From Azonexus sp. (GTDB lineage: Bacteria > Pseudomonadota > Gammaproteobacteria > Burkholderiales > Rhodocyclaceae), in contig JAKLLI010000071.1 in NCBI GenBank assembly GCA_023150195.1, positions 1 through 7,966 of the forward strand: 7,966 nt of DNA, read 5' to 3'. Below are positions 1 to 6,472 of this stretch, piece after piece (the first letter of the stretch is position 1; each line of letters starts with the position of its first letter). Position numbers and translations under genes: made by a program. The notes under the pieces are model-generated. The model saw only the letters and a list, made by a program, of their open reading frames with translations, ran no database searches and was not told the DNA's origin.

Positions 1-1782
1 GTACGAGCGCGTCTTGAGGGCGACAGTTTCAACGGTCAGCGGCTGCAGGTTGACCGGCTTGTAGCTGATCGAGTTGTCCACCGGGGAGAACAGCGTGTGC
101 TTGAGCCATTCCTTGTCGTTGCGACCATTCGGGAACTCCGGGGTATCCGGGGCATCGTCACGGACGTGTGCACCGCGGGATTCCTTGCGAGCCTCTGCGG
201 AAATCATGGTGGCCTTGGCGACTTCGATCAGGTTTTCCATTTCGAGGGCTTCGGTCCGTGCCGTATTCCAGGCCATGGATTTGTCCTTGATTTCGAGATT
301 GCGTGCAGCCTTCTCGACTTCTAGGATCTTTTCCACGCCCTGCTTGAGCATATCGCCGAAGCGGAACACACCGGCGTGATCCTGCATGGTGCGCTGCATG
401 GCCAGACGGGTTTCGTGAACGTTGGCACCACCCTTGCGGTTGTCGATGGCAGCGATACGGGCCAGCGATTTTTCAGCCGCATCTTTCGGCAGCTCGCGGT
501 GGGCCTTGCCACCCTTGAGATCTTCGACTGCGGAATCGCCAGCCGACTTGCCGAACACCAGCAGATCGAGCAGGGAATTCGTACCGAGACGATTTGCGCC
601 GTGGACCGAAGCACAGGCACATTCGCCGCCGGCGTAGAAGCCAGGCACGACGGTGTTGAAATCGCCGTTTTGCGGCACAACAACGCGACCCGAATAATGC
701 GTGGGGATACCACCCATCTGGTAGTGGCAGGTCGGCACGACCGGCAGCGGCTCCTTCAGGCAGTCCACACCGGCAAACTGGATACCGATTTCGTGAATAC
801 CAGGCAGGCGCTTCATGATGGTGGCGGGATCGAGGTGGGTGATGTCAAGCAGGACGTAATCCTTGTTGACGCCGCAACCGCGACCTTCCTTGATTTCGGT
901 GGCCATGGCGCGGGAAACCACGTCACGCGAAGCCAGATCCTTGGCGTTCGGCGCATAGCGCTCCATGAAGCGTTCCTTGCTGCTATTGCGCAGGATGCCG
1001 CCTTCACCGCGAACACCTTCGGTAATCAGCACACCGGCACCGGCAACACCGGTCGGGTGGAACTGCCAGAATTCCATGTCTTCCAGCGGGATACCGGCAC
1101 GTGCCGCCATGCCCAGGCCGTCACCGGTGTTGATAAAGGCGTTGGTGGAAGAGTAGAAGATACGGCCAGCACCGCCGGTCGCGAAGATGGTCGCACGGGA
1201 ATGGAAGATCACGACCTGGCCGGTTTCCATTTCCATGGCGGTAACGCCAACCACGTGACCTTCTTCGTCACGAATCAGGTCCAGCGCCATCCATTCGACG
1301 AAGAACTGGGTATTGGCCTTGACGTTACGCTGATACATCGCGTGCAACATGGCGTGACCGGTACGGTCAGCAGCAGCACAGGAACGACGCACCGGCTTTT
1401 CGCCGAAGTTGGACATGTGACCGCCGAACGGACGCTGATAAATCTTGCCGTTGTCGGTACGGTCGAAGGGCATACCGTAGTGCTCGAGTTCAACGACCAC
1501 TTCGTTGGCCTTCTTGCACATGAATTCGATGGCGTCCTGGTCGCCGAGCCAGTCGGAACCCTTGACGGTATCGTACATGTGCCACGTCCAGTGATCTTCC
1601 TCGGAGTTACCCAGAGAGGCAGCGACGCCACCCTGAGCCGCAACCGTGTGCGAACGGGTCGGGAAAACCTTGGATAGAACAGCCGTCTTCAGACCGGCTT
1701 CGGACAATTGAATGGCGGAACGCAGACCGGCACCACCGGCACCAACGATAACCGCATCAAACTTCAGAACAGGAATACTCAC
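1..1782 (-). CDS. sdhA: Succinate dehydrogenase flavoprotein subunit SdhA (stop codon just outside window)
   Basis: Catalytic FAD subunit of respiratory complex II, which oxidises succinate to fumarate on the cytoplasmic face and passes electrons to SdhB. The minus strand reads open for 594 codons from a GTG start and begins MSIPVLKFDAVIVGAGGAG, the FAD dinucleotide-binding fold. SHTVAAQGG carries the FAD-linking histidine at His45. QFHPTG (His242), EGVRGEGG (255-262), Arg286, His353 and Arg398 (GANRLG) match the substrate and proton-shuttle residues of the Escherichia coli enzyme within one position. The last residues visible, KTRSY, correspond to the usual SdhA C-terminus, so probably only the stop codon lies outside the window. 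GGAGG sits 8 nt before the GTG, inside the end of sdhD, and the gap between the genes is 2 bp, so translation is likely coupled. SdhB would be expected next on the left. Fumarate reductase FrdA is the alternative, but the SdhC and SdhD neighbours argue for Sdh. Confidence 0.97.
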   Translation of the reverse strand, partial: MSIPVLKFDAVIVGAGGAGLRSAIQLSEAGLKTAVLSKVFPTRSHTVAAQGGVAASLGNSEEDHWTWHMYDTVKGSDWLGDQDAIEFMCKKANEVVVELEHYGMPFDRTDNGKIYQRPFGGHMSNFGEKPVRRSCAAADRTGHAMLHAMYQRNVKANTQFFVEWMALDLIRDEEGHVVGVTAMEMETGQVVIFHSRATIFATGGAGRIFYSSTNAFINTGDGLGMAARAGIPLEDMEFWQFHPTGVAGAGVLITEGVRGEGGILRNSSKERFMERYAPNAKDLASRDVVSRAMATEIKEGRGCGVNKDYVLLDITHLDPATIMKRLPGIHEIGIQFAGVDCLKEPLPVVPTCHYQMGGIPTHYSGRVVVPQNGDFNTVVPGFYAGGECACASVHGANRLGTNSLLDLLVFGKSAGDSAVEDLKGGKAHRELPKDAAEKSLARIAAIDNRKGGANVHETRLAMQRTMQDHAGVFRFGDMLKQGVEKILEVEKAARNLEIKDKSMAWNTARTEALEMENLIEVAKATMISAEARKESRGAHVRDDAPDTPEFPNGRNDKEWLKHTLFSPVDNSISYKPVNLQPLTVETVALKTRSY

Positions 1783-1784
1783 GC

Positions 1785-2132
1785 TTACAGCCTCCAGAGA
1801 ATCGCAGCAGCCCACGCGGTGTAGCCCACCAGCGCAGCAACGGTCAGGACATGCAGGGTCAGACGGATACCGGTCGGCTTGACGTAATCCATCCAGATGT
1901 CACGAATGCCGATCCAGGCATGGTAGAAGAGGCTGACGAAGAACAAGAAGGTAAAGAACTTCATGGGGCCATTGGCAAACACGCCTTGCCAAGCCTCGAA
2001 CGTCCCCGGACGAACCACCAGCAATACAGCGGCGAGCAGAACGGAATAAACCGCCATGATGACGGCTGTCGCGCGTTGCGCGATCCAGTCCTTGAGGCCG
2101 TAATGGGCACCGACAACAATACGGTTGATCAC
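1785..2132 (-). CDS. sdhD: Succinate dehydrogenase membrane anchor subunit SdhD
   Basis: Small hydrophobic anchor of complex II that helps bind haem b and ubiquinone in the inner membrane. It is 115 aa, the same length as the E. coli protein. Three membrane helices lie at about 19-41, 57-80 and 90-113. FYHAWIGIRD places a histidine at 71, and MDYVKP places Asp82 and Tyr83, the haem-proximal and quinone-site positions known from E. coli SdhD. The reading frame is open further upstream, but that extension is not SdhD-like and lies inside sdhC. The GTG at 2132 overlaps the sdhC stop as GTGA (4 bp) and has a G-rich Shine-Dalgarno run at 2140-2145, so it is the natural start and points to translational coupling. 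Confidence 0.95.
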   Translation of the reverse strand: MINRIVVGAHYGLKDWIAQRATAVIMAVYSVLLAAVLLVVRPGTFEAWQGVFANGPMKFFTFLFFVSLFYHAWIGIRDIWMDYVKPTGIRLTLHVLTVAALVGYTAWAAAILWRL

Positions 2133-2515
2133 AGCAGAACCCCCCACAGGATCAGGGTCAGCGGAACGCTGACAGCGAACACGACACCAGCGGACTTGCG
2201 TGCCGCCTCTTTCTCGATACCCACGTGCAGATCCAGCAACAGGAAGCGGATACCTGCACAGAAGTGGTGAACAAAAGCCCACAGCAAGCCTGCCAGAATC
2301 ACCTTGACCGGCAGCATGCCGGCAATCGATTTAAAGTTGGCAAAACTTTCTGCAGATTCCAGGCTCGCCCCAAACAGCCAGAGCATTACCGGGAAGCACA
2401 GGAACAACCCGGCACCGCTCACGCGATGCAGAATTGAAACCTTGCCCGGCAAGGGCAACCTGATAGTCGTCAAGTCCAAGTTTTTTGGACGTTTCTTGAT
2501 GGTCATTTCTGCCAT
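2129..2515 (-). CDS. sdhC: Succinate dehydrogenase cytochrome b556 subunit SdhC
   Basis: Larger membrane anchor of complex II. It supplies a haem b ligand and part of the ubiquinone site. From the ATG at 2515 it is 128 aa and begins MAEMTIKKRPKNLDL. The family signature SILHRVSG gives Ser27 and Arg31 (quinone site), and FVHHFCAGIR gives His84 as the haem ligand, numbered exactly as in E. coli SdhC. Three membrane helices are visible at about 29-50, 66-91 and 108-127. An ATG three codons upstream (2524) is also in frame, but the Shine-Dalgarno AGGA at 2525-2528 is only one base or less from it, whereas it lies 9 nt from 2515, so the shorter form is preferred. This is the first gene of the sdh operon. 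It lies 132 bp downstream of the GntR regulator on the same strand. Confidence 0.95.
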   Translation of the reverse strand: MAEMTIKKRPKNLDLTTIRLPLPGKVSILHRVSGAGLFLCFPVMLWLFGASLESAESFANFKSIAGMLPVKVILAGLLWAFVHHFCAGIRFLLLDLHVGIEKEAARKSAGVVFAVSVPLTLILWGVLL

Positions 2516-2647
2516 GAACGTCATTCCTCGCGTAAGAATGCGGTTTTCCGCTTGTACGTGGTTTGAAAAGAACCGTAATTATACATTCAAAAAACTGCCA
2601 AAAGCGCCAGCACACGCAGCTTGAAGCGAAACAAAATTCGCCTCAAA
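2516..2647 (-). promoter_or_regulatory. sdhC upstream region with candidate -10 element
   Basis: The gap between the GntR gene and sdhC contains a perfect TATAAT on the minus strand at 2578-2583, about 60 nt before the sdhC ATG. No good -35 lies at the usual 16-18 bp distance. TTGGCA at 2596-2601 is only 12 bp away, so if this promoter is real it may need an activator. I found no convincing terminator for the regulator gene: only a weak 5-bp hairpin near 2628-2643 and an imperfect one followed by a T run near 2587-2611. Read-through from the regulator into sdhCDA is therefore possible. I do not find a second copy of the palindrome seen upstream of mdh. Confidence 0.35.
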
Positions 2648-3403
2648 TCACCCAAGATCGTTGCGGTAGTAGTGCCCCTGAGTGGAATACAAACCACGGC
2701 GCCATTCCACAGCCTTGTTGCCATAGGTGTAGGCGGTCCGCTCAACCAGCAACAGCGGCTCGCCCTCGACAACACCTAGCAAAGCAGCGCTCTCGGCATC
2801 GGCCGCGACCGCCCTCAGATGCTCCTCGGCGTTAATCATGCGCACCCCGAAGTCGCTCTCGAACAGGCTGTAGAGCGAACGCTCCCCGCCTTTCAGGGCC
2901 TCCAAGGCCAGACCACCAAACAACTCGCCTGCCAGATAGATCTGGTCATAGACCACGGGCTCTCCAGCAAAACGCAGCAGGCGCTTCACATGCACCACCG
3001 AATCACCCGGATTCAACCCCAGCACGGCGGCCACCTTGGGTGAAGCGGCAATCTGTTCGCAAAAGAAAGGGTCGCTGACCGCAGGCACCGCAACGCCGCC
3101 ATCAGGCACCAGTCGCAAAAAGCGATAGAAGGATCGCGGATCGCTGTGGGTGGCAACAAAGGTTCCCTTGCCCTGACGCCGCACAAGGAGATTATCCGCG
3201 GCCATTTCGTCAATTGCCTTGCGTACCGTCCCTTGGCTGACATTAAAGCGCTGCGCCAACTCACCCTCGCTGGGGATGGCATCGCCGGGCCCCCATTCGC
3301 CTTTCTCCAGACTGAGAATCAGAAAATCCTTGATCTGGCGATAAAGCGGGCTGAAGGTAGGCGCACTATTACGCATGGCGGCACGGGGTTTTTCACGGGT
3401 CAT
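2648..3403 (-). CDS. GntR family transcriptional regulator, HutC subfamily (wHTH + UTRA)
   Basis: DNA-binding repressor or activator with a ligand-sensing domain. With the start at 3403 it is 251 aa. An N-terminal winged helix-turn-helix (about 18-84) contains the classic PSEGELAQRFNVSQGTVRKA recognition region and the wing RRQGKGTFV. A UTRA effector-binding domain (about 90-245) ends in VEWRRGLYSTQGHYY, typical of the HutC subfamily. The start is uncertain: a GTG at 3421 adds six residues and an ATG at 3376 removes nine, and none of the three has a strong Shine-Dalgarno. It lies upstream of sdhCDA on the same strand and diverges from mdh. Together with the palindrome in the shared upstream region, this suggests autoregulation and control of TCA-cycle genes. 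The effector cannot be read from the sequence; a TCA intermediate would be a reasonable guess. Confidence 0.92.
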   Translation of the reverse strand: MTREKPRAAMRNSAPTFSPLYRQIKDFLILSLEKGEWGPGDAIPSEGELAQRFNVSQGTVRKAIDEMAADNLLVRRQGKGTFVATHSDPRSFYRFLRLVPDGGVAVPAVSDPFFCEQIAASPKVAAVLGLNPGDSVVHVKRLLRFAGEPVVYDQIYLAGELFGGLALEALKGGERSLYSLFESDFGVRMINAEEHLRAVAADAESAALLGVVEGEPLLLVERTAYTYGNKAVEWRRGLYSTQGHYYRNDLG

Positions 3404-3448
3404 GGCGGAAGATTTCAGCACATTTCAAACTAAGCGTCCACGAAAAGT

Positions 3449-3464
3449 TGTCTTATATAAGACA
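3449..3464. promoter_or_regulatory. Perfect 16-bp palindrome, candidate GntR operator
   Basis: TGTCTTATATAAGACA is its own reverse complement over all 16 bases. Its outer GT/AC positions and AT-rich centre resemble the inverted repeats bound by GntR-family dimers. It overlaps the candidate -10 of the GntR gene and ends 9 bp before the candidate mdh -35. That the adjacent regulator binds here is inferred from position and symmetry. Confidence 0.6.
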
Positions 3465-3480
3465 CATGATGAATTGACAG
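3452..3480 (-). promoter_or_regulatory. Candidate sigma-70 promoter of the GntR gene
   Basis: On the minus strand, CTGTCA (3475-3480, 4 of 6 consensus) is followed after 17 bp by TATAAG (3452-3457, 5 of 6). Transcription would begin near 3445, about 40 nt before the preferred ATG. The -10 lies inside the palindrome at 3449-3464, so a protein bound there would block this promoter. Confidence 0.45.
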
Positions 3481-3502
3481 AAAAACGCCGAACTTCTACC
3501 AT
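3474..3502 (+). promoter_or_regulatory. Candidate sigma-70 promoter of mdh
   Basis: TTGACA (3474-3479, perfect -35) and TACCAT (3497-3502, 4 of 6) are separated by 17 bp. Transcription would start near 3508 and leave a leader of roughly 90 nt before mdh, in which I see nothing beyond the ribosome binding site AGGAG at 3590-3594. The -35 overlaps that of the divergent GntR promoter. Confidence 0.5.
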
Positions 3503-3600
3503 CATTCCTCTCTGGTGCCGTCTGACGCAAGGCAGTTAAAAATACCGGCATCGAGCCCATCGAACAATTCAACCACGCTGTTCATATTCAGGAGCGATAC

Positions 3601-4593
3601 ATGTCCAAAGCCCCCATGCGCGTTGCCGTTACCGGCGCCGCCGGCCAGATCGGTTATAGCCTGCTGTTCCGCATTGCCTCCGGCGAAATGCTTGGCAAGG
3701 ACCAGCCGGTCATTCTGCAATTGCTCGACCTGCCGCAAGCCCAGAAGGCTGTGCAGGGCGTCATGATGGAACTTGACGACTGCGCCTTCCCGCTGCTGGC
3801 TGGCATGGTCGCCACCGACGATCCCAACGTTGCCTTCAAGGACGCTGACGTCTGCTTGCTGGTTGGCGCCCGTCCGCGCGGCCCCGGCATGGAACGTGCC
3901 GACCTGCTGACTGCCAACGGTGCCATCTTCACCGTTCAGGGCAAGGCCATTGCCGAAAACGCCAAGGAAGACGTCAAGGTGCTGGTCGTTGGCAACCCGT
4001 GCAACACCAATGCCTACATCGCCCGCGCTGCCGCCATCAAGGTTGGCCGCACCAACCCGAACAACTACCACGGCATGCTGCGTCTGGATCACAACCGTGC
4101 GCTGACCCAGCTGGCCCAAAAGGCAGGCCGTCCGGTCTCTTCCCTGAAGCAGCTGGTGGTGTGGGGCAACCACTCCCCGTCCATGTACGCTGACTACCGT
4201 TGCGTGACCTCCAACGGCGACAGCGTCAAGGCGCTGATCAACGACGCCGCCTGGAACAACGACGTGTTCCTGCCGACCGTTGGCAAGCGTGGTGCCGCCA
4301 TCATCGAAGCCCGCGGCCTGTCTTCCGCTGCTTCTGCTGCCAATGCCGCCATCGACCACATCCGTGACTGGCACCTCGGTTCCACCGAGTGGGTCACGAT
4401 GGGTATCCCGGCACCGGCCGACAACGGCTACGGCATCCCGGAAGGCCTGGTTTTCGGCTTCCCGTGCGAATGCAAGAACGGCACCTTCACCCTGATCAAG
4501 GGTCTGGAAATCGACGAGTACTCCAAGGGCAAGATCGCGATCACCCTGAAGGAACTCGAAGACGAGCGCGCTGCCGTCGCCAGCATGCTGTAA
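3601..4593 (+). CDS. mdh: Malate dehydrogenase, type 2 (NAD-dependent)
   Basis: Cytoplasmic TCA-cycle enzyme that oxidises L-malate to oxaloacetate with NAD+. It is 330 aa, typical of type 2 malate dehydrogenases. The Rossmann motif TGAAGQIGY is at 11-19. Asp43 in LLDLP would bind the adenosine ribose and favours NAD over NADP. The mobile loop [14 protein letters not shown] (89-102) carries the substrate-binding arginines Arg93 and Arg99. [10 protein letters not shown] (129-138) is the cofactor and substrate site. RLDHNRA holds Asp163 and Arg166, and WGNHSP holds the catalytic His191. Arg in the loop at the malate-discriminating place argues against lactate dehydrogenase. The start is fixed by AGGAG 6 nt before the ATG. 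The gene is probably monocistronic, because a strong terminator follows 17 bp after its stop. The divergent GntR gene and palindrome suggest control together with sdh. Confidence 0.97.
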   Translation: MSKAPMRVAVTGAAGQIGYSLLFRIASGEMLGKDQPVILQLLDLPQAQKAVQGVMMELDDCAFPLLAGMVATDDPNVAFKDADVCLLVGARPRGPGMERADLLTANGAIFTVQGKAIAENAKEDVKVLVVGNPCNTNAYIARAAAIKVGRTNPNNYHGMLRLDHNRALTQLAQKAGRPVSSLKQLVVWGNHSPSMYADYRCVTSNGDSVKALINDAAWNNDVFLPTVGKRGAAIIEARGLSSAASAANAAIDHIRDWHLGSTEWVTMGIPAPADNGYGIPEGLVFGFPCECKNGTFTLIKGLEIDEYSKGKIAITLKELEDERAAVASML

Positions 4594-4610
4594 TCGGATT
4601 TCATCCGCCG

Positions 4611-4640
4611 AAAAAGCCGTGGTTCGCCACGGCTTTTTTG
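4611..4640 (+). terminator. Rho-independent terminator after mdh
   Basis: A 12-bp perfect stem (4611-4622 with 4627-4638) closes on a TTCG tetraloop, the especially stable UUCG type, and runs into a T-rich tract. The left arm starts with five A, so the hairpin could also act on the opposite strand. It lies 17 bp after the mdh stop codon. Confidence 0.92.
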
Positions 4641-4666
4641 TTTTCTGCGGTCCACAACCTTAAAAT
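4638..4666 (+). promoter_or_regulatory. Candidate promoter for the lyase-truC pair
   Basis: TTGTTT (4638-4643) and TAAAAT (4661-4666, 5 of 6 consensus) are spaced by 17 bp. The -35 half overlaps the T tract of the mdh terminator. The downstream gene would otherwise depend on terminator read-through, which makes a promoter here plausible, but the -35 is weak (3 of 6). Confidence 0.35.
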
Positions 4667-4695
4667 CCGGTTTTTCGCTTCTGTGAAAGCTTGCA

Positions 4696-5679
4696 ATGCG
4701 CCATCCGAAAGACGTCCTGTTTGCGGGCGAAAAGCCCTTCCCCATCCTGCCGGCGGTCGACCATTACGCCGGTTCGGAAAAACTGATGCTGAAAGCCATG
4801 CAGCTTCAGCAGCAACTCGGGCCGATTTTCGACATCACCTGCGACTGCGAAGATGGCGCACATGCTGGCGCCGAGCGCGAACATGCCGAGATGGCAGCCA
4901 ATCTGATCATGTCCGAGCACAACGCCTTCAACCGGGTAGGTGCGCGCGTGCATGACGTCACCCATCCGCATTGGCGCCAGGACATGGAAATTCTGGTACG
5001 GATCGCCGGCAACCGCCTGCCTTTCCTGACACTGCCCAAGCCCTGCAGCGCCAGCGACGTGCAAGTGCAACTCGAAGCCTTGCGCGAAATTGAGCAGGCG
5101 TGCGGTGTTGACCGCAGAATCCCCGTCCATGTACTGATCGAAACCCACGGCGCCCTGCGTGAGGTCTGGGAGATTGCCGCCCTGCCCGGCGTCGAGTCGC
5201 TGGATTTCGGCCTGATGGATTTCGTTTCCGGACACCACGGCGCCATTCCCGGCGGCGCAATGAAAAGCCCCGGCCAATTCGAGCACCCGCTGGTGACTCG
5301 TGCCAAGTGCGAGATTAGCGCTGCGGCACTGGCCTGCGGCGTGGTGCCTTCGCACAACGTGACCACGGAACTGAAGGACCTCGACTTCATCCGCAACGAT
5401 GCCCTGCGCGCTCGCCGCGAATTCGGCTATCTGCGTATGTGGAGCATCCACCCCAACCAGATTCTGCCCATCGTCGAAGCCATGCGCCCGGACTTTTCCG
5501 AAGTTCAGGCCGCTGCCGAGATCCTCATCGCCGCTCAGGACGCTGGCTGGGGGCCGATTCAGCACGAAGGCAAACTGCACGACCGGGCCTCCTATCGCTA
5601 TTACTGGGAACTGCTGGATCGCGCGCATGTGACCGGGATGACCATTCCCGCAGAGGCACGAGGCCGGTTTTTTGCCTGA
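4696..5679 (+). CDS. HpcH/HpaI aldolase/citrate lyase family protein (CitE-like CoA-ester lyase)
   Basis: Probable Mg2+-dependent lyase or aldolase of the CitE / malyl-CoA lyase superfamily. These are cytoplasmic TIM-barrel enzymes that cleave or form C-C bonds in acyl-CoA or 2-oxo-acid substrates. It is 327 aa. Visible family features are CDCEDGA (49-55), Arg84 in the VGARVHD strand (substrate carboxylate or CoA site), LPKP (113-116), Glu149 in LIETHGAL and Asp175 in FGLMDF (the expected metal ligands), and WSIHPNQ (249-255), the conserved C-terminal motif of CitE and malyl-CoA lyases. There are no citD, citF or citC genes beside it, so a true citrate lyase subunit is unlikely. The start ATG at 4696 has only a weak GAAAG-type ribosome site. 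It lies downstream of mdh but behind a terminator, and its stop overlaps truC by 8 bp. The substrate (malyl-CoA, citramalyl-CoA or another) cannot be decided from the sequence. Confidence 0.9.
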   Translation: MRHPKDVLFAGEKPFPILPAVDHYAGSEKLMLKAMQLQQQLGPIFDITCDCEDGAHAGAEREHAEMAANLIMSEHNAFNRVGARVHDVTHPHWRQDMEILVRIAGNRLPFLTLPKPCSASDVQVQLEALREIEQACGVDRRIPVHVLIETHGALREVWEIAALPGVESLDFGLMDFVSGHHGAIPGGAMKSPGQFEHPLVTRAKCEISAAALACGVVPSHNVTTELKDLDFIRNDALRARREFGYLRMWSIHPNQILPIVEAMRPDFSEVQAAAEILIAAQDAGWGPIQHEGKLHDRASYRYYWELLDRAHVTGMTIPAEARGRFFA

Positions 5680-6436
5680 TCACGCTGTCGACCGGCCGGT
5701 CCCCACCGGAGAAGCGCCGCTGGCGATTCTCTACCGCGATGCGCACATTGTCGCCATCGACAAGCCGCCCAATCTGCTGGTCCATCGCTCCGAAATCGAT
5801 CGCCACGAAACCCGCTTCGCCATCCAGATTCTGCGTGACCAGATCGGACAGCGCGTCTGGCCTGCGCATCGGCTGGACCGCGGGACCTCGGGCGTTTTGC
5901 TGTTCGGGCTAAGTCCGAAAATGATGCGCGAACTGGGCCGCCAATTCGAGGCCGGTACCGTCGAAAAACGTTATCTGGCCGTGGTCAGGGGGCATCCGCC
6001 AGCAACAGGCGAAATTGATCATCCGCTCACCCGCCAGCGCGACGATTACGAATTCCGCGGGGAACACAGCAGCGAAGAAGCCCAGGCCGCCGTTACCCAT
6101 TTTCGCACCCTGGCAACGGTCGAACTGCCGGTCGCCGTCGACCGGTATCCCTGCAGCCGCTACGCCTTGCTTGAACTCACCCCGGTCACCGGCCGCCGCC
6201 ACCAGATTCGCCGCCACCTGAAACACATCTCCCATCCGATCATTGGCGACACCACCTACGGCAAGGGCAAACACAATCGCTATTTCTGGGAACAACTCGC
6301 CTGTCGCCGGCTGCTGCTGGCCTGCACGCAGTTGCGCTTCCTGCATCCGGTCAGCCAACAGCCGATGACGGTGAATGCGCGCGTTGGCGGGGAATTCGCC
6401 GAATTGCTCGAACGCTTCGGCTGGGCCTTGCCCTGA
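5672..6436 (+). CDS. truC: tRNA pseudouridine(65) synthase TruC
   Basis: RluA-family enzyme that isomerises uridine to pseudouridine; the TruC branch acts on position 65 of some tRNAs. It is 254 aa, close to the approximately 260 aa of E. coli TruC. ILYRDAHIVAIDKPPNLLVHRS (19-40) is the N-terminal RluA signature and HRLDRGTSG (67-75) carries the catalytic Asp69. VEKRYLAVV (98-106), ALLELTPVTGRRHQIRRHL (165-183) and HPIIGDTTYG (188-197) continue the family pattern. The DQIGQ segment and ATVELPVAVDRYP match TruC more closely than RluA, RluC or RluD. No ATG or GTG is available in the N-terminal part. TTG at 5672 is the only workable start, and GAGG at 5660-5663 lies 8 nt before it. The 8-bp overlap with the upstream lyase suggests translational coupling in one transcript. 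Confidence 0.92.
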   Translation: MPDHAVDRPVPTGEAPLAILYRDAHIVAIDKPPNLLVHRSEIDRHETRFAIQILRDQIGQRVWPAHRLDRGTSGVLLFGLSPKMMRELGRQFEAGTVEKRYLAVVRGHPPATGEIDHPLTRQRDDYEFRGEHSSEEAQAAVTHFRTLATVELPVAVDRYPCSRYALLELTPVTGRRHQIRRHLKHISHPIIGDTTYGKGKHNRYFWEQLACRRLLLACTQLRFLHPVSQQPMTVNARVGGEFAELLERFGWALP

Positions 6437-6437
6437 G

Positions 6438-6462
6438 CGCCGTACCCGTTGCGGGTACGGCG
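6438..6462. terminator. Hairpin between convergent genes (possible bidirectional terminator without T tract)
   Basis: CGCCGTACCC (6438-6447) pairs perfectly with GGGTACGGCG (6453-6462). One more G-C pair closes a 3-nt loop. It starts 2 bp after the truC stop and ends 11 bp from the stop of the convergent flavoprotein gene. No run of T follows on either strand, so it is not a textbook intrinsic terminator. It could instead protect the 3' ends or work with Rho. Confidence 0.55.
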
Positions 6463-6472
6463 TTGAGATCGA

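Noticed and set aside
376..1677. 433-codon open frame on the plus strand
   Set aside because: It lies wholly antisense to sdhA, has no recognisable domain, and arises from the codon bias of the real gene.
2132..2282. 50-codon upstream extension of sdhD
   Set aside because: It lies inside sdhC in another frame, is not SdhD-like, and the GTG at 2132 gives a 115-aa protein whose residues number as in E. coli SdhD.
2587..2611. Imperfect hairpin followed by six T on the minus strand, as a terminator of the GntR gene
   Set aside because: The stem has only three consecutive pairs before a mismatch, too weak to call.
3502..4374. 290-codon open frame on the minus strand
   Set aside because: It is antisense to mdh and its Val/Gly/His-rich low-complexity composition is typical of a shadow frame.
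4660..5628. 322-codon open frame on the minus strand
   Set aside because: It is antisense to the CitE-like gene, which has clear family motifs; the shadow protein has none.
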